A stretch of DNA of 64,000 nt, taken from Phenylobacterium zucineum HLK1 (GTDB lineage Bacteria; Pseudomonadota; Alphaproteobacteria; Caulobacterales; Caulobacteraceae). Below are positions 26,291 through 37,269 of the stretch, piece after piece (within the stretch, counting starts at the first letter, position 1; each line of letters begins with the position of its first letter). The notes below the pieces were generated by a model, which had not been told where the DNA came from, did not search any database, and saw only the letters and a program-made list of their open reading frames with translations. The DNA lies in contig NC_011144.1 of the NCBI RefSeq assembly GCF_000017265.1, positions 806,001-870,000 of the forward strand. The letters are read 5' to 3'. A program made the translations under genes and the position numbers.

Positions 26291-28171
26291 ATGAGGAAGC
26301 TGACGATCGGCGCCGCGCTGGGCCTGGCGCTGGGCCTTGCCCTGGCCACGGCGGCGCAGGCGGGGCCCGACTTCGCCGACCGGCAGGACTTCGAGTTCGC
26401 CGAGCGGGGCTTCGTCGCCACGCGGGCGGACCCGAGGATCACCGCCGCCGATGGCCGGGTCGTCTGGGACCTGTCGGCCGACGCCCACCTCGCGGGACCC
26501 GCGCCGGCCACCGTGAACCCCAGCCTGTGGCGGCAGGCGCAGCTCCTGTCGAAGCACGGCCTCTTCAAGGTCGCCGACGGCGTCTGGCAGGTCCGCGGCT
26601 TCGACCTCGCGAACGCCACGTTCATCGCCGGCAAGACCGGCTGGATCGTCATCGACCCGCTCACCTCGGCCGAGACGGCGCGCGCCGCCCTCGACCTCGC
26701 CAACCAGACGCTGGGGGTGCGGCCGGTGACGGCCCTCGTCTACACCCACAGCCACGTCGACCACTTCGGCGGCGCCCGCGGCATGGTCGAGCAGGCCGAC
26801 GTCGACGCCGGGAAGGTCCAAGTGATCGCGCCCCAGGGCTTTCTGGAGCACGCGGTCTCCGAGAACATCATCGCCGGCCCCGCCATGCAGCGCCGGGCGG
26901 CCTACCAGTTCGGCGGCGGCCAGCCGCGCGGCCCCGAGGGGCCCATCAGCTCGGGCATCGGCCAGGCGGTCAGCTCCGGGACCCAGACGCTCATCCCGCC
27001 GACGCTGGAGATCGAACGCACCGGCCAGACCCTGACGGTCGACGGCGTGCGCCTGGAGTTCCAGGTGACGCCCAACACCGAGGCGCCGGCCGAGATGAAC
27101 ATCTACCTGCCGGACCTGAAGGCGCTCAGCCTGGCCGAGAACGCCAACGCCACCATGCACAACGTGCTGACGCCGCGCGGCGCCCTGGTGCGTGACGCCA
27201 AGCTGTGGGCGGACGGCCTTTCGGAGTCCCTGCGCCTCTACGGCGACCGGACCGACGTGCTGTTCACCAGCCACGCCTGGCCCCGCTTCGGTCGGGAGAC
27301 GATCGCCGCCTACGTCGCCAGCCACCGCGACGCCTACAAGTACCTGCACGACCAGACGGTGCGCCTGATGAACGAGGGCCTCACGGGCCCCGAGATCGCC
27401 AACCGGCTCAAGCTGCCGGAGGCGCTGGACCGCGAGTGGTTCAACCGCGGCTACTACGGCACGCTCAGCTTCAACAGCCGGGCGATCTACCAGCGCTACA
27501 TGGGCTGGTACGACGGCAATCCGGTGAACCTCGCGCCGCTCGATCCGGTCGACGAGAGCGCCCGCTACGTCGCCGCCATGGGCGGGGCGGGCAAGGTGCT
27601 GGCGCAGGCGCGCCGGGCCTACGACGCCGGCGACGACCGCTGGGCGGCGACCCTGCTGAACCGGATCGTGCTGGCCGATGCGACGAACGTGGCCGCCCGC
27701 GAGCTCCTGGCCCGCGTCTACCGCCGCCAGGCGGCGGCGGCCGAGAGCGCCATCTGGCGCAACATGTACCTGACCGGCGCCCAGGAGCTTTCGCAGGGCG
27801 TGCGGCCGGGGCCGGCCCGCGCCGGCTCGCTCGACATGGTCCGCAGCACCCCGACGCCGATGCTGCTCGACCTCCTGGCGGTGCGGCTGGATCCCGCCAA
27901 GTCGCGGGGGCAGGCGGTCAGCCTCGACCTCGTCTTCCCGGACCGCGACGAGCGCTATCGGGTGGCCGTGCGCAACGACGTCCTCACCTACGAGGCCGAT
28001 CCCAAGGGCGCGGCCGAGGCGGTGTTCGTCCTGCCGCGGGCCCAGTTCCTGGCGGCGGCCCTGGCGGGGGCCAGGCCGCCGGCGGCCTCGGAGGGCGAAG
28101 CCGGGGCGCTCGTCCGCCTGCTGGGCTTCCTCACGCCGCCGCGGCCGGACTTTCCGATCGTGACGCGCTGA
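26291..28171 (+). CDS. Alkyl sulfatase (SdsA1/BDS1-type MBL-fold), secreted
   Basis: 626 residues from the ATG at 26291, which has CGGGAGG eight bases upstream; a GTG at 26282 lies within the ribosome-binding site. Signal peptide to about residue 24 (TAAQA). The MBL motif is THSHVDHFGG at 152-161 with further metal residues around SLAENANATMHN and FTSHAWPRFG. The middle has the helical dimerisation domain typical of the family, and the C-terminus an SCP2-like domain. It hydrolyses linear alkyl sulfates (SDS-like) to alcohol and sulfate in the periplasm. The last 41 bp overlap the convergent flavin monooxygenase gene. Confidence 0.9.
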   Translation: MRKLTIGAALGLALGLALATAAQAGPDFADRQDFEFAERGFVATRADPRITAADGRVVWDLSADAHLAGPAPATVNPSLWRQAQLLSKHGLFKVADGVWQVRGFDLANATFIAGKTGWIVIDPLTSAETARAALDLANQTLGVRPVTALVYTHSHVDHFGGARGMVEQADVDAGKVQVIAPQGFLEHAVSENIIAGPAMQRRAAYQFGGGQPRGPEGPISSGIGQAVSSGTQTLIPPTLEIERTGQTLTVDGVRLEFQVTPNTEAPAEMNIYLPDLKALSLAENANATMHNVLTPRGALVRDAKLWADGLSESLRLYGDRTDVLFTSHAWPRFGRETIAAYVASHRDAYKYLHDQTVRLMNEGLTGPEIANRLKLPEALDREWFNRGYYGTLSFNSRAIYQRYMGWYDGNPVNLAPLDPVDESARYVAAMGGAGKVLAQARRAYDAGDDRWAATLLNRIVLADATNVAARELLARVYRRQAAAAESAIWRNMYLTGAQELSQGVRPGPARAGSLDMVRSTPTPMLLDLLAVRLDPAKSRGQAVSLDLVFPDRDERYRVAVRNDVLTYEADPKGAAEAVFVLPRAQFLAAALAGARPPAASEGEAGALVRLLGFLTPPRPDFPIVTR

Positions 28172-29522
28172 CCGCGCGGGCGGGAACTGGCAGGGCGTAG
28201 CCGGCGGCCTTCGCCCGCTTCCCGCCGCGCTCGATCTCCTTCAGGAGGTCGTGGACGTAGATCCCGAAGTCCACCTGGATCGTGTGCCTGGCCGACTTGT
28301 AGTAGGGGCCGAGGTGCAGGGCCTCGTCCTTGGCGGTGACCTGCGCCATCTCCGCGGGCGCGGGCGGCTTGTAGCGGCCCACGAGGTAGGCGCCGGCGAG
28401 CTTGGCCTGCTGCTCGGCGAAGTTGACCAGCGTCGGCAGGGGCTGGGCCAGGCCCATGAAGAACAGGTTCGGGATTCCCGGCTTCATCATCCGCTTGAAC
28501 AGCGGGAAGCGGTGCTCGGCGTCCGGCAGCAGCTCGGGATCCGTGAAGAACGGGAAGCTGATCCTGTAGCCGGTGGCGTAGACGATGGCGTCCACGTCCT
28601 CGACGCTGCCGTCCTCGAAGCGGACCTTCTTGCCCATCAGCTCGGCGATGTTCGGCTTGAACTTCACGTCGCCGCAGCCGGCCCGGGTCAGGAACTCGCC
28701 CGAGACGGACGGGTGCGCCTCCAGCGGCTCGTGGTCGGGCTTGGGCAGGCCGTAGTCCTCCATCCGCCCGATGGCCCGCTTGATTTTCTTGCGGGCCAGC
28801 GCCAGGCCCAGCTTGCGCGGGAACCAGGGGGGCAGGGCCGCCTTGTCCGCCGGCCGGCCGTCCATGTACTTCGGCAGCACCCAGACGCCGCGCCGGGCGG
28901 CGACCCAGAGGTTCCTCGCGATCGGCCGCTGGGACAGCTCCGAGGCGATGTCCATCGCCGAATTGCCCATGCCGACGACGACGATGTTCTTGCCGCGCAT
29001 GTCCACGGGGTCGAACGGGTCGCGGTATTCGTGGGCGTGGAAGGCCGGCCCGTCGAAGGCGCCGGGATACTCCGGGATGCGCGCGTCCCAGTGGTGGCCG
29101 TTGCAGACGAACAGCACGTCGTAGAGGCGAGTCTCACCGGTCGACAGCGTCACCGACCAGAGCCCCTCCGCCGTGCGCTCGGCGTGGGTGACCGCGGTGT
29201 TGAAGGTGATCAGGGGGCGCAGGCCGAAGTGGTCCACGTAGTCGTGGAAGTACTTCAGGAGCTGGGCGTGGTGCGGGAAGTCGGGCCAGTCGGCGGGGAC
29301 CGGATAGTCCTCGAAGGCCAGGCGCCACTTCGACGTGTCGATGTGCAGGCTCTCGTAGCAGGCCGACAGGCCGTTCGGGTTTTTGAAGTACCAGTTGCCG
29401 CCGATGTCGTCCGACATCTCGAAGCAGTCGAACGGCACGCCCAGGTCCTTCAGCCGCTTGGCGGTCGTGAAGCCGGAACAGCCCGCGCCGATGATGCACG
29501 CCTTCGGCAGCGCCTGGGCCAT
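28131..29522 (-). CDS. Flavin-containing monooxygenase (class B)
   Basis: 463 residues. FAD Rossmann motif IIGAGCSGFTTAKRL (10-24), NADPH motif VVVGMGNSAMD (about 184-194), and between them the FMO-type sequence FDGPAFHAHEYRDP; the final Tyr rather than Trp separates it from typical Baeyer-Villiger enzymes. YATGYRISFPFF near residue 320 is the second ATG motif. It should oxygenate a soft nucleophile or ketone with NADPH and O2. The C-terminal ~14 codons run antisense into the alkyl sulfatase gene; the Ala/Ser-rich tail suggests the stop has drifted. Confidence 0.88.
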   Translation of the reverse strand: MAQALPKACIIGAGCSGFTTAKRLKDLGVPFDCFEMSDDIGGNWYFKNPNGLSACYESLHIDTSKWRLAFEDYPVPADWPDFPHHAQLLKYFHDYVDHFGLRPLITFNTAVTHAERTAEGLWSVTLSTGETRLYDVLFVCNGHHWDARIPEYPGAFDGPAFHAHEYRDPFDPVDMRGKNIVVVGMGNSAMDIASELSQRPIARNLWVAARRGVWVLPKYMDGRPADKAALPPWFPRKLGLALARKKIKRAIGRMEDYGLPKPDHEPLEAHPSVSGEFLTRAGCGDVKFKPNIAELMGKKVRFEDGSVEDVDAIVYATGYRISFPFFTDPELLPDAEHRFPLFKRMMKPGIPNLFFMGLAQPLPTLVNFAEQQAKLAGAYLVGRYKPPAPAEMAQVTAKDEALHLGPYYKSARHTIQVDFGIYVHDLLKEIERGGKRAKAAGYALPVPARAVSASRSESPAAAA

Positions 29523-29581
29523 GGTGGTTTCTCCCCTAAGTCGTCGGGGAGAGTTTCACGGCCTTCCGTGGGGGCGGGCAA

Positions 29582-29600
29582 CCCTCCCTTGCCGGGAGGG
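29582..29600 (-). terminator. Hairpin downstream of secA (weak terminator)
   Basis: CCCTCCC (29582-29588), TTGCC, GGGAGGG (29594-29600): a 7-bp stem starting 9 nt past the secA stop. There is no T-run after it on the minus strand, so it may only pause or stabilise the 3' end. Confidence 0.4.
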
Positions 29601-29608
29601 ACGCCGCC

Positions 29609-32362
<2,754 letters not shown>

Positions 32363-32562
32363 GGGAAGGCGTCCGTTGTGCGAGGCGTCGGCGGCGACTG
32401 AAGGGGCCCTGCGCCCGCCGGCAAAATAGGCCCGTCAGAGGGCGCGCGAGACTTAAGCAGCCCCCCTCCCAGTGTCAACGCGGCCGACTGGCGCCACATC
32501 CGCCCTGCAGCAGACGATGTTCCGCTATTGTTCCGGTGGCCGGCGTGCGTTATCGTTGGAGC

Positions 32563-32958
32563 ATGGACGAGGACCGGCCCGGCGGGAATGTGCTCCATGC
32601 TGATGAGGTTTTCCTCATTCAGGGCGCGATCTTCGAAGTCAACCGGGCGCTGGGAGGCGGCTTCCTCGAAGCGGTCTATCAGGAGTGCCTCGGGATCGAG
32701 TTCGAGGCGCGCGGCATCCCCTTTGTCGCCACGCCTGCATTGCGGCTGGCCTACAAGGGGCGGCCCTTGAGACAGACCTATGCGCCCGACTTCGTCTGCT
32801 TCGATAAGGTGCTGGTGGAGTTGAAGGCCGCGCGAGCGATCGCGCCTGAGCATCGGGCCCAGGTGCTGAACTATCTACGGGCGACAGGCCTGAGGCTGGG
32901 ATTGCTGGTGAATTTCAGCCTGCACTCCAAGGCGCAGGTGGAGCGGCTGGCGCTGTAG
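32563..32958 (+). CDS. GxxExxY protein, PD-(D/E)xK nuclease-like
   Basis: 131 residues from the ATG at 32563; a GTG at 32536 is also in frame. The name-giving motif is G33-F-L-E36-A-V-Y39, and a nuclease-like site follows: P75-D76, then E86-L-K88 (APDF and LVELKAA), the PD-(D/E)xK pattern. Function of this widespread small family is unknown. Base composition is lower in GC than its neighbours and there is no strong ribosome-binding site, suggesting acquisition. A long perfect inverted repeat starts 4 nt after the stop, so gene and repeat may form one unit. It lies between secA and the thiolase, breaking a conserved neighbourhood. Confidence 0.85.
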   Translation: MDEDRPGGNVLHADEVFLIQGAIFEVNRALGGGFLEAVYQECLGIEFEARGIPFVATPALRLAYKGRPLRQTYAPDFVCFDKVLVELKAARAIAPEHRAQVLNYLRATGLRLGLLVNFSLHSKAQVERLAL

Positions 32959-32961
32959 GTT

Positions 32962-33109
32962 TGGCCACGAACAAACACGAACCAACACGGACGCCCGGCG
33001 GCCGACCTTCGTGAAGCGAGGAGAAATGCGCGCCCTCGGCGCGCGAAAACCGCCATCTCCGTGATCCGGGGACCCCCTGTTCGTGTTGGTTCGTGTTTGT
33101 TCGTGGCCA
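32962..33109. repeat. 148-bp element bounded by 28-bp perfect inverted repeats
   Basis: The left arm 32962-32989 begins TGGCCACGAACAAACACG and the right arm 33082-33109 is its exact reverse complement over all 28 bases. Inside each arm a ~10-bp unit repeats: ccacgaacaa, acacgaacca, acacggacgc. The 92-bp core has no ORF but holds a GCGCGC-CCTCG-GCGCGC-type hairpin near 33028-33043. It immediately follows the GxxExxY gene. No transposase is visible. Confidence 0.85.
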
Positions 33110-33110
33110 T

Positions 33111-33142
33111 AAAGAAAAGGCCCTCCCGCAGAGGGGAGGGCC
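33111..33142 (-). terminator. Rho-independent terminator of the thiolase gene
   Basis: Read on the minus strand: GGCCCTCCC, six-base loop, GGGAGGGCC (33142-33119), then TTTTCTTT (33118-33111). A 9-bp perfect stem with a T-run, 26 nt past the thiolase stop. Confidence 0.88.
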
Positions 33143-33167
33143 GATCCGCCCGAAAGGCTGGGAGCGC

Positions 33168-34340
33168 CTAGAAGACCTCGAAGAGGCCCGCGCCGCCCAT
33201 GCCGCCGCCGATGCACATGGAGACGACGACGTTCTTGGCGCCGCGGCGCTTGCCTTCCTGCAGGACGTGGCCCGCCAGGCGCGCGCCGGTCATGCCGAAG
33301 GGGTGGCCGATGGCGATCGAGCCGCCGTTGACGTTGTACTTCTCAGGATCGATGCCGAGCTTGTCGCGGCAGTAGAGGCACTGGCTGGCGAAGGCCTCGT
33401 TCAGCTCCCACAGGTCGATGTCGTCGACCTTCAGGCCGTGGCGCTCGAGCAGGCGCGGGATCGCGAACACCGGGCCGATGCCCATCTCGTCGGGCTCGCA
33501 GCCCGCGACCGCCCAACCCTTGAACACGCCGAGCGGCTTCAGCCCGCGGCGCTCGGCCTCCTTGGCCTCCATCACCACCACGGCGGCCGCGCCGTCCGAG
33601 AGCTGCGAGGCGTTGCCGGCGGTGATGAACTTGCCCTCGCCGCGGACCGGCTGGAGCTTGGCCAGGCCTTCCAGCGTGGTGTCGGGGCGGTTGCACTCGT
33701 CGCGGTCGACCACGTAGTCGACGACGGACTCCTCCTTCGTCTCCTTGTTGACCACCTTCATCTTGGTCTTCATCGGGACGATCTCGTCCTTGAACTTCTC
33801 GGCCTGCTGGGCGGCGGCCATCCGGCGTTGGCTCTCGAGCGAGTACTCGTCCTGGGCCTCGCGGCTGACGTTGTAGCGCTCGGCGACGATGTCGGCGGTG
33901 TCGATCATCGGCATGAAGATGGCCGGGTACAGCCGGGTCAGCTCGGGGTCGAAGTTCTCGGCGCTGCCGGGGCCCGGGTTCGGCATGGAGATCGACTCCA
34001 CCCCGCCGGCCACGACGACGTCGGCGCCGCCGTTGCGGATGTAGTCGGCGCCCATGGCGATGGTCTGCAGGCCCGACGAGCAGAAGCGGTTGACGGTCAC
34101 GCCCGAGGTGGTGATCGGCAGGCCGCCCAGCAGGCCCGCCTGACGGCCGAGGTTGCCGCCGCCGTGCGCCACGTTGCCCAGGAAGACGTCCTCGATCTCG
34201 GCGGGGGCCACGCCCGAGCGCTCGACGGCATGCTTCACCGCGTGCGCGGCCATCGAGACCGTCGGGGTCATGTTGAATCCGCCGCGGGCGGACTTGGCCA
34301 GGCCCGTCCGGGCGTAGGAGACGATGACCGCTTCGCGCAT
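33168..34340 (-). CDS. Acetyl-CoA acyltransferase (thiolase)
   Basis: 390 residues. Thiolase signatures: nucleophilic cysteine in [15 protein letters not shown] (about residue 88), [23 protein letters not shown] with the catalytic His, and the C-terminal Cys in [15 protein letters not shown]. It either condenses acetyl-CoA units or cleaves 3-ketoacyl-CoA in beta-oxidation; the loop with [15 protein letters not shown] and absence of a partner fadB nearby leave this open. The ATG follows GGAGG at 10 nt. AT-rich TTTAAA flanks the start codon, unusual for this genome. It has its own terminator, so it is monocistronic. Confidence 0.9.
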   Translation of the reverse strand: MREAVIVSYARTGLAKSARGGFNMTPTVSMAAHAVKHAVERSGVAPAEIEDVFLGNVAHGGGNLGRQAGLLGGLPITTSGVTVNRFCSSGLQTIAMGADYIRNGGADVVVAGGVESISMPNPGPGSAENFDPELTRLYPAIFMPMIDTADIVAERYNVSREAQDEYSLESQRRMAAAQQAEKFKDEIVPMKTKMKVVNKETKEESVVDYVVDRDECNRPDTTLEGLAKLQPVRGEGKFITAGNASQLSDGAAAVVVMEAKEAERRGLKPLGVFKGWAVAGCEPDEMGIGPVFAIPRLLERHGLKVDDIDLWELNEAFASQCLYCRDKLGIDPEKYNVNGGSIAIGHPFGMTGARLAGHVLQEGKRRGAKNVVVSMCIGGGMGGAGLFEVF

Positions 34341-34487
34341 TTTAAATGATCCTCCGGGACAATCGGTTGGCGCTTTTAAACAAGCGTTGGAACTCGGGGC
34401 AACCTTTGCATCCCGGGATGGAAATGGCTAGGGACGGCCCGCGCCGGCAACGTGCGGCGCCGCTCCGGAAAACCTGGGGGTGACCGC

Positions 34488-35444
34488 ATGGCGCCGGCCA
34501 AGCCTCTTCGCACCGCCTGCCTCGTCCTGGCGCTCGCCGGGACGCTCGCCGCCTGCGGCGGGAACGGCGACGGCGACCGGCCGCCCGAGCGGGGCGACGT
34601 GGCGGTGGCGCGGGTGGACGGCCGCACGGTCTGGGCCTCGGACGTCAAGCGCGAGGCGGTGGCCCAGGGGCTGATCGGCGAGGGCGAGCCGCTGGATCCC
34701 GCCTCGGACCTGTTCCGCCGGGTGCTGGACGAGGTGGTGGACCAGAAGCTGCTGGCCGCCGAGGCGCTGAAGCGGAACCTCGACGAGGATCCCGTGGCCC
34801 AGCGGCGCCTCGCCGCCGCCCGCGACCGCATCCTGGGCGACATGCTGATCGAGGACGTGGTCGCCGACGCCGTCACCGAGAACAACATCCGCGGCCTCTA
34901 CGCCGAGCAGCAGCGGGTGGCCAAGCGGCAGGAGGAGATCCGCGCCCGTCAGATCGTGCTCGCCACCGAGGCCGACGCCGAGGCGGTGAAGAAGCTGCTG
35001 GCGGCCGGCGCCTCGTTCGAGGCCCTGGCGATGGAACGCTCGCGCGATCCCGAGACGCGCTTCAACGGCGGCGACCTCGGCTACTTCACGACCGACGTCA
35101 TGCCCGAGGCCTACGAGCTGGCGCTCAAGACGGCCAAGCCGGGCGAGATCGTGGGCCCCTTCGAGGTGGAGGGCGGCGTCGCCCTCGTGAAGGTCGAGGA
35201 CCGCCGCCTGGAGCAGCCGATCACGCTGGAGGCCGCCCGGCCGCAGATCGTGCGCTTCCTGACCTACGACCGCATCCGCGACCTGCTGGAGAAGCTGCGC
35301 GGCAAGGCCAAGATCGAGAGCCTGGTGAAGCCGCAGGACGGCGCGCCCCGCGCCGAACCGCCGGCCGATGCCCCCCAGGCGGCCCCCAAGGCGGCGCCCC
35401 AGGCGGCGCCCCAGACCCCTCCCAGCAAGGCGAAGACCTCATGA
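34488..35444 (+). CDS. Peptidyl-prolyl cis-trans isomerase lipoprotein (PpiC/parvulin type)
   Basis: 318 residues from the ATG at 34488. N-terminal lipoprotein signal ALAGTLAACGG (lipobox LAAC, Cys about residue 25), a SurA-like helical N-domain (VLDEVVDQKLLAAEALKR) and a parvulin domain at about 150-245 (ARQIVLATEADAEAV, FNGGDLGYF, IVGPFEVEGGVALVKVE). The C-terminus is Pro/Ala/Lys low-complexity. It should fold exported proteins from the periplasmic face of a membrane. The stop overlaps argJ by ATGA; ppiC-argJ linkage is conserved in alphaproteobacteria. Confidence 0.88.
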   Translation: MAPAKPLRTACLVLALAGTLAACGGNGDGDRPPERGDVAVARVDGRTVWASDVKREAVAQGLIGEGEPLDPASDLFRRVLDEVVDQKLLAAEALKRNLDEDPVAQRRLAAARDRILGDMLIEDVVADAVTENNIRGLYAEQQRVAKRQEEIRARQIVLATEADAEAVKKLLAAGASFEALAMERSRDPETRFNGGDLGYFTTDVMPEAYELALKTAKPGEIVGPFEVEGGVALVKVEDRRLEQPITLEAARPQIVRFLTYDRIRDLLEKLRGKAKIESLVKPQDGAPRAEPPADAPQAAPKAAPQAAPQTPPSKAKTS

Positions 35445-36889
35445 GCCGCAAGCCCGCGAAACCGAAGGCGCCCCCCTCCAAGCTCGCGGCCAAGCCCGCC
35501 GCCAAGCCGGTGGAGGTGGTCGGCCAGACGCTCGAGCGCGCGCTCGACCCGCTGACCACGGCGCTGAAGCGCGCGGCCCTCAAGCGCGCCGACAAGCAGG
35601 CGCACACCTTCGACCGCGAACCCGCCCCAGCGCCGGCCAAGGTGGACAAGAGCGCCATGCCGGTCTCGCCGCTGGCCGTGCCGTTCCCGCGGATGAAGCC
35701 CATCGCCGGCGTGGAGCTCGCCGTCGGCCGGGCCGGCTTCTACAAGCACGAGCGCGACGACCTGATGGTCATGGCGTTCCCGGAAGGCGCCAGCGCCGCC
35801 GGGGTGTTCACCCGCCATGGCGTCGGCTCGGCGCCGGTGGACTGGTGCAAGCGCCACCTGGAGGCCACCAAGGGCGAGGGCGCCCGGGCGTTGGTGGTCA
35901 ACGCCGGCTGCGCCAACTCCTTCACCGGCAAGCCCGGCGCCGACGCCGTGCGCCGGGTGGCCGCCGGGGTGGCCAAGCGCTTCGACTGCCGCCAGCGCGA
36001 CGTGATGGTGGCCTCCACCGGCGTCATCGGCGTGCTGCTGGACGACACCAGGATCACCGCCCGCCTGCCCGAGCTGGAGCAGAAGCTCTCGCCCGACAAC
36101 TGGGCCGCCGCGGCCCGGGCGATCATGACCACCGACACCTTCCCGAAAGGCGCCTACGCCGAGGCGCAGATCGACGGGACGACGGTGCGCATCGGCGGGA
36201 TCTGCAAGGGGTCGGGCATGATCGCGCCCGACATGGCCACCATGCTGGCCTTCGTGGTCACCGACGCTGCGATTTCGCCGGGCGCCCTGCAGGCGCTGTG
36301 CAACCTCTACACCCGCAACACCTTCAACGCGGTGACGGTGGACGGCGACCGCTCGACGAACGACACGCTGCTGCTGTTCGCCACGGGCCAGTCGGGCGCG
36401 CCGCGGATCAGCCGCGCGGGCGACAAGCGCCTGGCCGACTTCCGCGACAAGCTGGAAGGGGTGCTGATGGACCTCGCGCACCAGCTCGTCCGCGACGGCG
36501 AGGGGGCGACCAAGTTCATCAAGATCACGGTGACGGGCGCCGAGACCGCCGCCTCCGCCCGCAAGATCGCCCGCTCGATCGCCGACAGCCCGCTGGTGAA
36601 GACCGCCTTCGCGGGCGAGGACGCCAACTGGGGCCGGATCGTCATGGCCGTGGGCAAGGCCGACGAGCCGATCGACCGCGACAGCCTGAGCGTGAAGTTC
36701 GGCGACCTGTGGGCGGCCCAGGACGGCCTGATCGCGCCGTCGTACAACGAGGCGCGGATGAGCGCCTACATGAAGAAGAAGGAGCTGGAGGTCACCGTCG
36801 ACGTCGGCGTCGGCAAGGCCAGCTCCACCGTCTGGACCTGCGACCTCACCAAGCGCTACGTCGAGATCAACGGCGACTACCGGAGCTGA
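35441..36889 (+). CDS. argJ: Bifunctional glutamate N-acetyltransferase / N-acetylglutamate synthase ArgJ
   Basis: 482 residues, about 70 longer than the usual ArgJ. The catalytic part starts near residue 73 (MPVSPLAVPFPRMKPIAGVEL). T267 in PDMATMLAF is the autocleavage threonine and nucleophile that splits the chain into alpha and beta subunits; SGMIAPDMAT and NTFNAVTVDGDRSTND are also typical. It recycles acetyl groups from N-acetylornithine to glutamate in arginine synthesis. The first ~70 residues are Lys/Ala/Pro-rich and probably disordered. The annotated ATG overlaps the ppiC stop (ATGA), which supports the long start, though ATG at residue 73 is an alternative. Confidence 0.95.
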   Translation: MSRKPAKPKAPPSKLAAKPAAKPVEVVGQTLERALDPLTTALKRAALKRADKQAHTFDREPAPAPAKVDKSAMPVSPLAVPFPRMKPIAGVELAVGRAGFYKHERDDLMVMAFPEGASAAGVFTRHGVGSAPVDWCKRHLEATKGEGARALVVNAGCANSFTGKPGADAVRRVAAGVAKRFDCRQRDVMVASTGVIGVLLDDTRITARLPELEQKLSPDNWAAAARAIMTTDTFPKGAYAEAQIDGTTVRIGGICKGSGMIAPDMATMLAFVVTDAAISPGALQALCNLYTRNTFNAVTVDGDRSTNDTLLLFATGQSGAPRISRAGDKRLADFRDKLEGVLMDLAHQLVRDGEGATKFIKITVTGAETAASARKIARSIADSPLVKTAFAGEDANWGRIVMAVGKADEPIDRDSLSVKFGDLWAAQDGLIAPSYNEARMSAYMKKKELEVTVDVGVGKASSTVWTCDLTKRYVEINGDYRS

Positions 36890-36945
36890 TTTTCCCTTCC
36901 CGCCGGGGACGAGCGGGATGTGAGATGAGCGGAGGAGGATGCGGG

Positions 36946-37269
36946 ATGACCCGGGCCATCGTCGTCCAGACCGCCACGGCCCTGCTCGAGGAGGCCGAGC
37001 GGATCGCCCAGGCGCTGCTGGAGGAAGGGCTGGCGGCCTGCGTGCAGATCACCCCGATCCGCAGCCGCTATGTCTGGAAGGGGCGCATCGAGCGGCAGGA
37101 CGAGCACCTGCTGCTGATCAAGACCCGCGAGGACCTCTTCGAGTCCGTCCACGGGCGCATCCTGGCCCTGCACGGCTACGAGCAGCCCGAGGTGATCGCC
37201 CTGCCGGTGAGCGACGGCGACCCCGGCTATCTCGCCTGGATCGCCGAGGTCACCCGCCGCCGCGACTAG
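36946..37269 (+). CDS. cutA: Divalent-cation tolerance protein CutA
   Basis: 107 residues from the ATG at 36946, which is served by GGAGGAGG at 36931-36938; an upstream ATG at 36925 would put that ribosome-binding site inside the gene. Conserved CutA1 features: AACVQITPIRSRYVWKGRIE, then KTREDLFESV, and LHGYEQPEVIALPVSDGD. CutA is a small, very stable trimer of ferredoxin-like fold linked to copper tolerance; its biochemical role is unsettled. It follows argJ by 56 nt on the same strand. Its stop shares CTAG with the convergent helicase gene. Confidence 0.9.
   Translation: MTRAIVVQTATALLEEAERIAQALLEEGLAACVQITPIRSRYVWKGRIERQDEHLLLIKTREDLFESVHGRILALHGYEQPEVIALPVSDGDPGYLAWIAEVTRRRD

Noticed and set aside
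32962..33109. Repeats as a CRISPR array
   Set aside because: Units are 10 bp with no unique spacers, arms are inverted rather than direct, and no cas gene is present.
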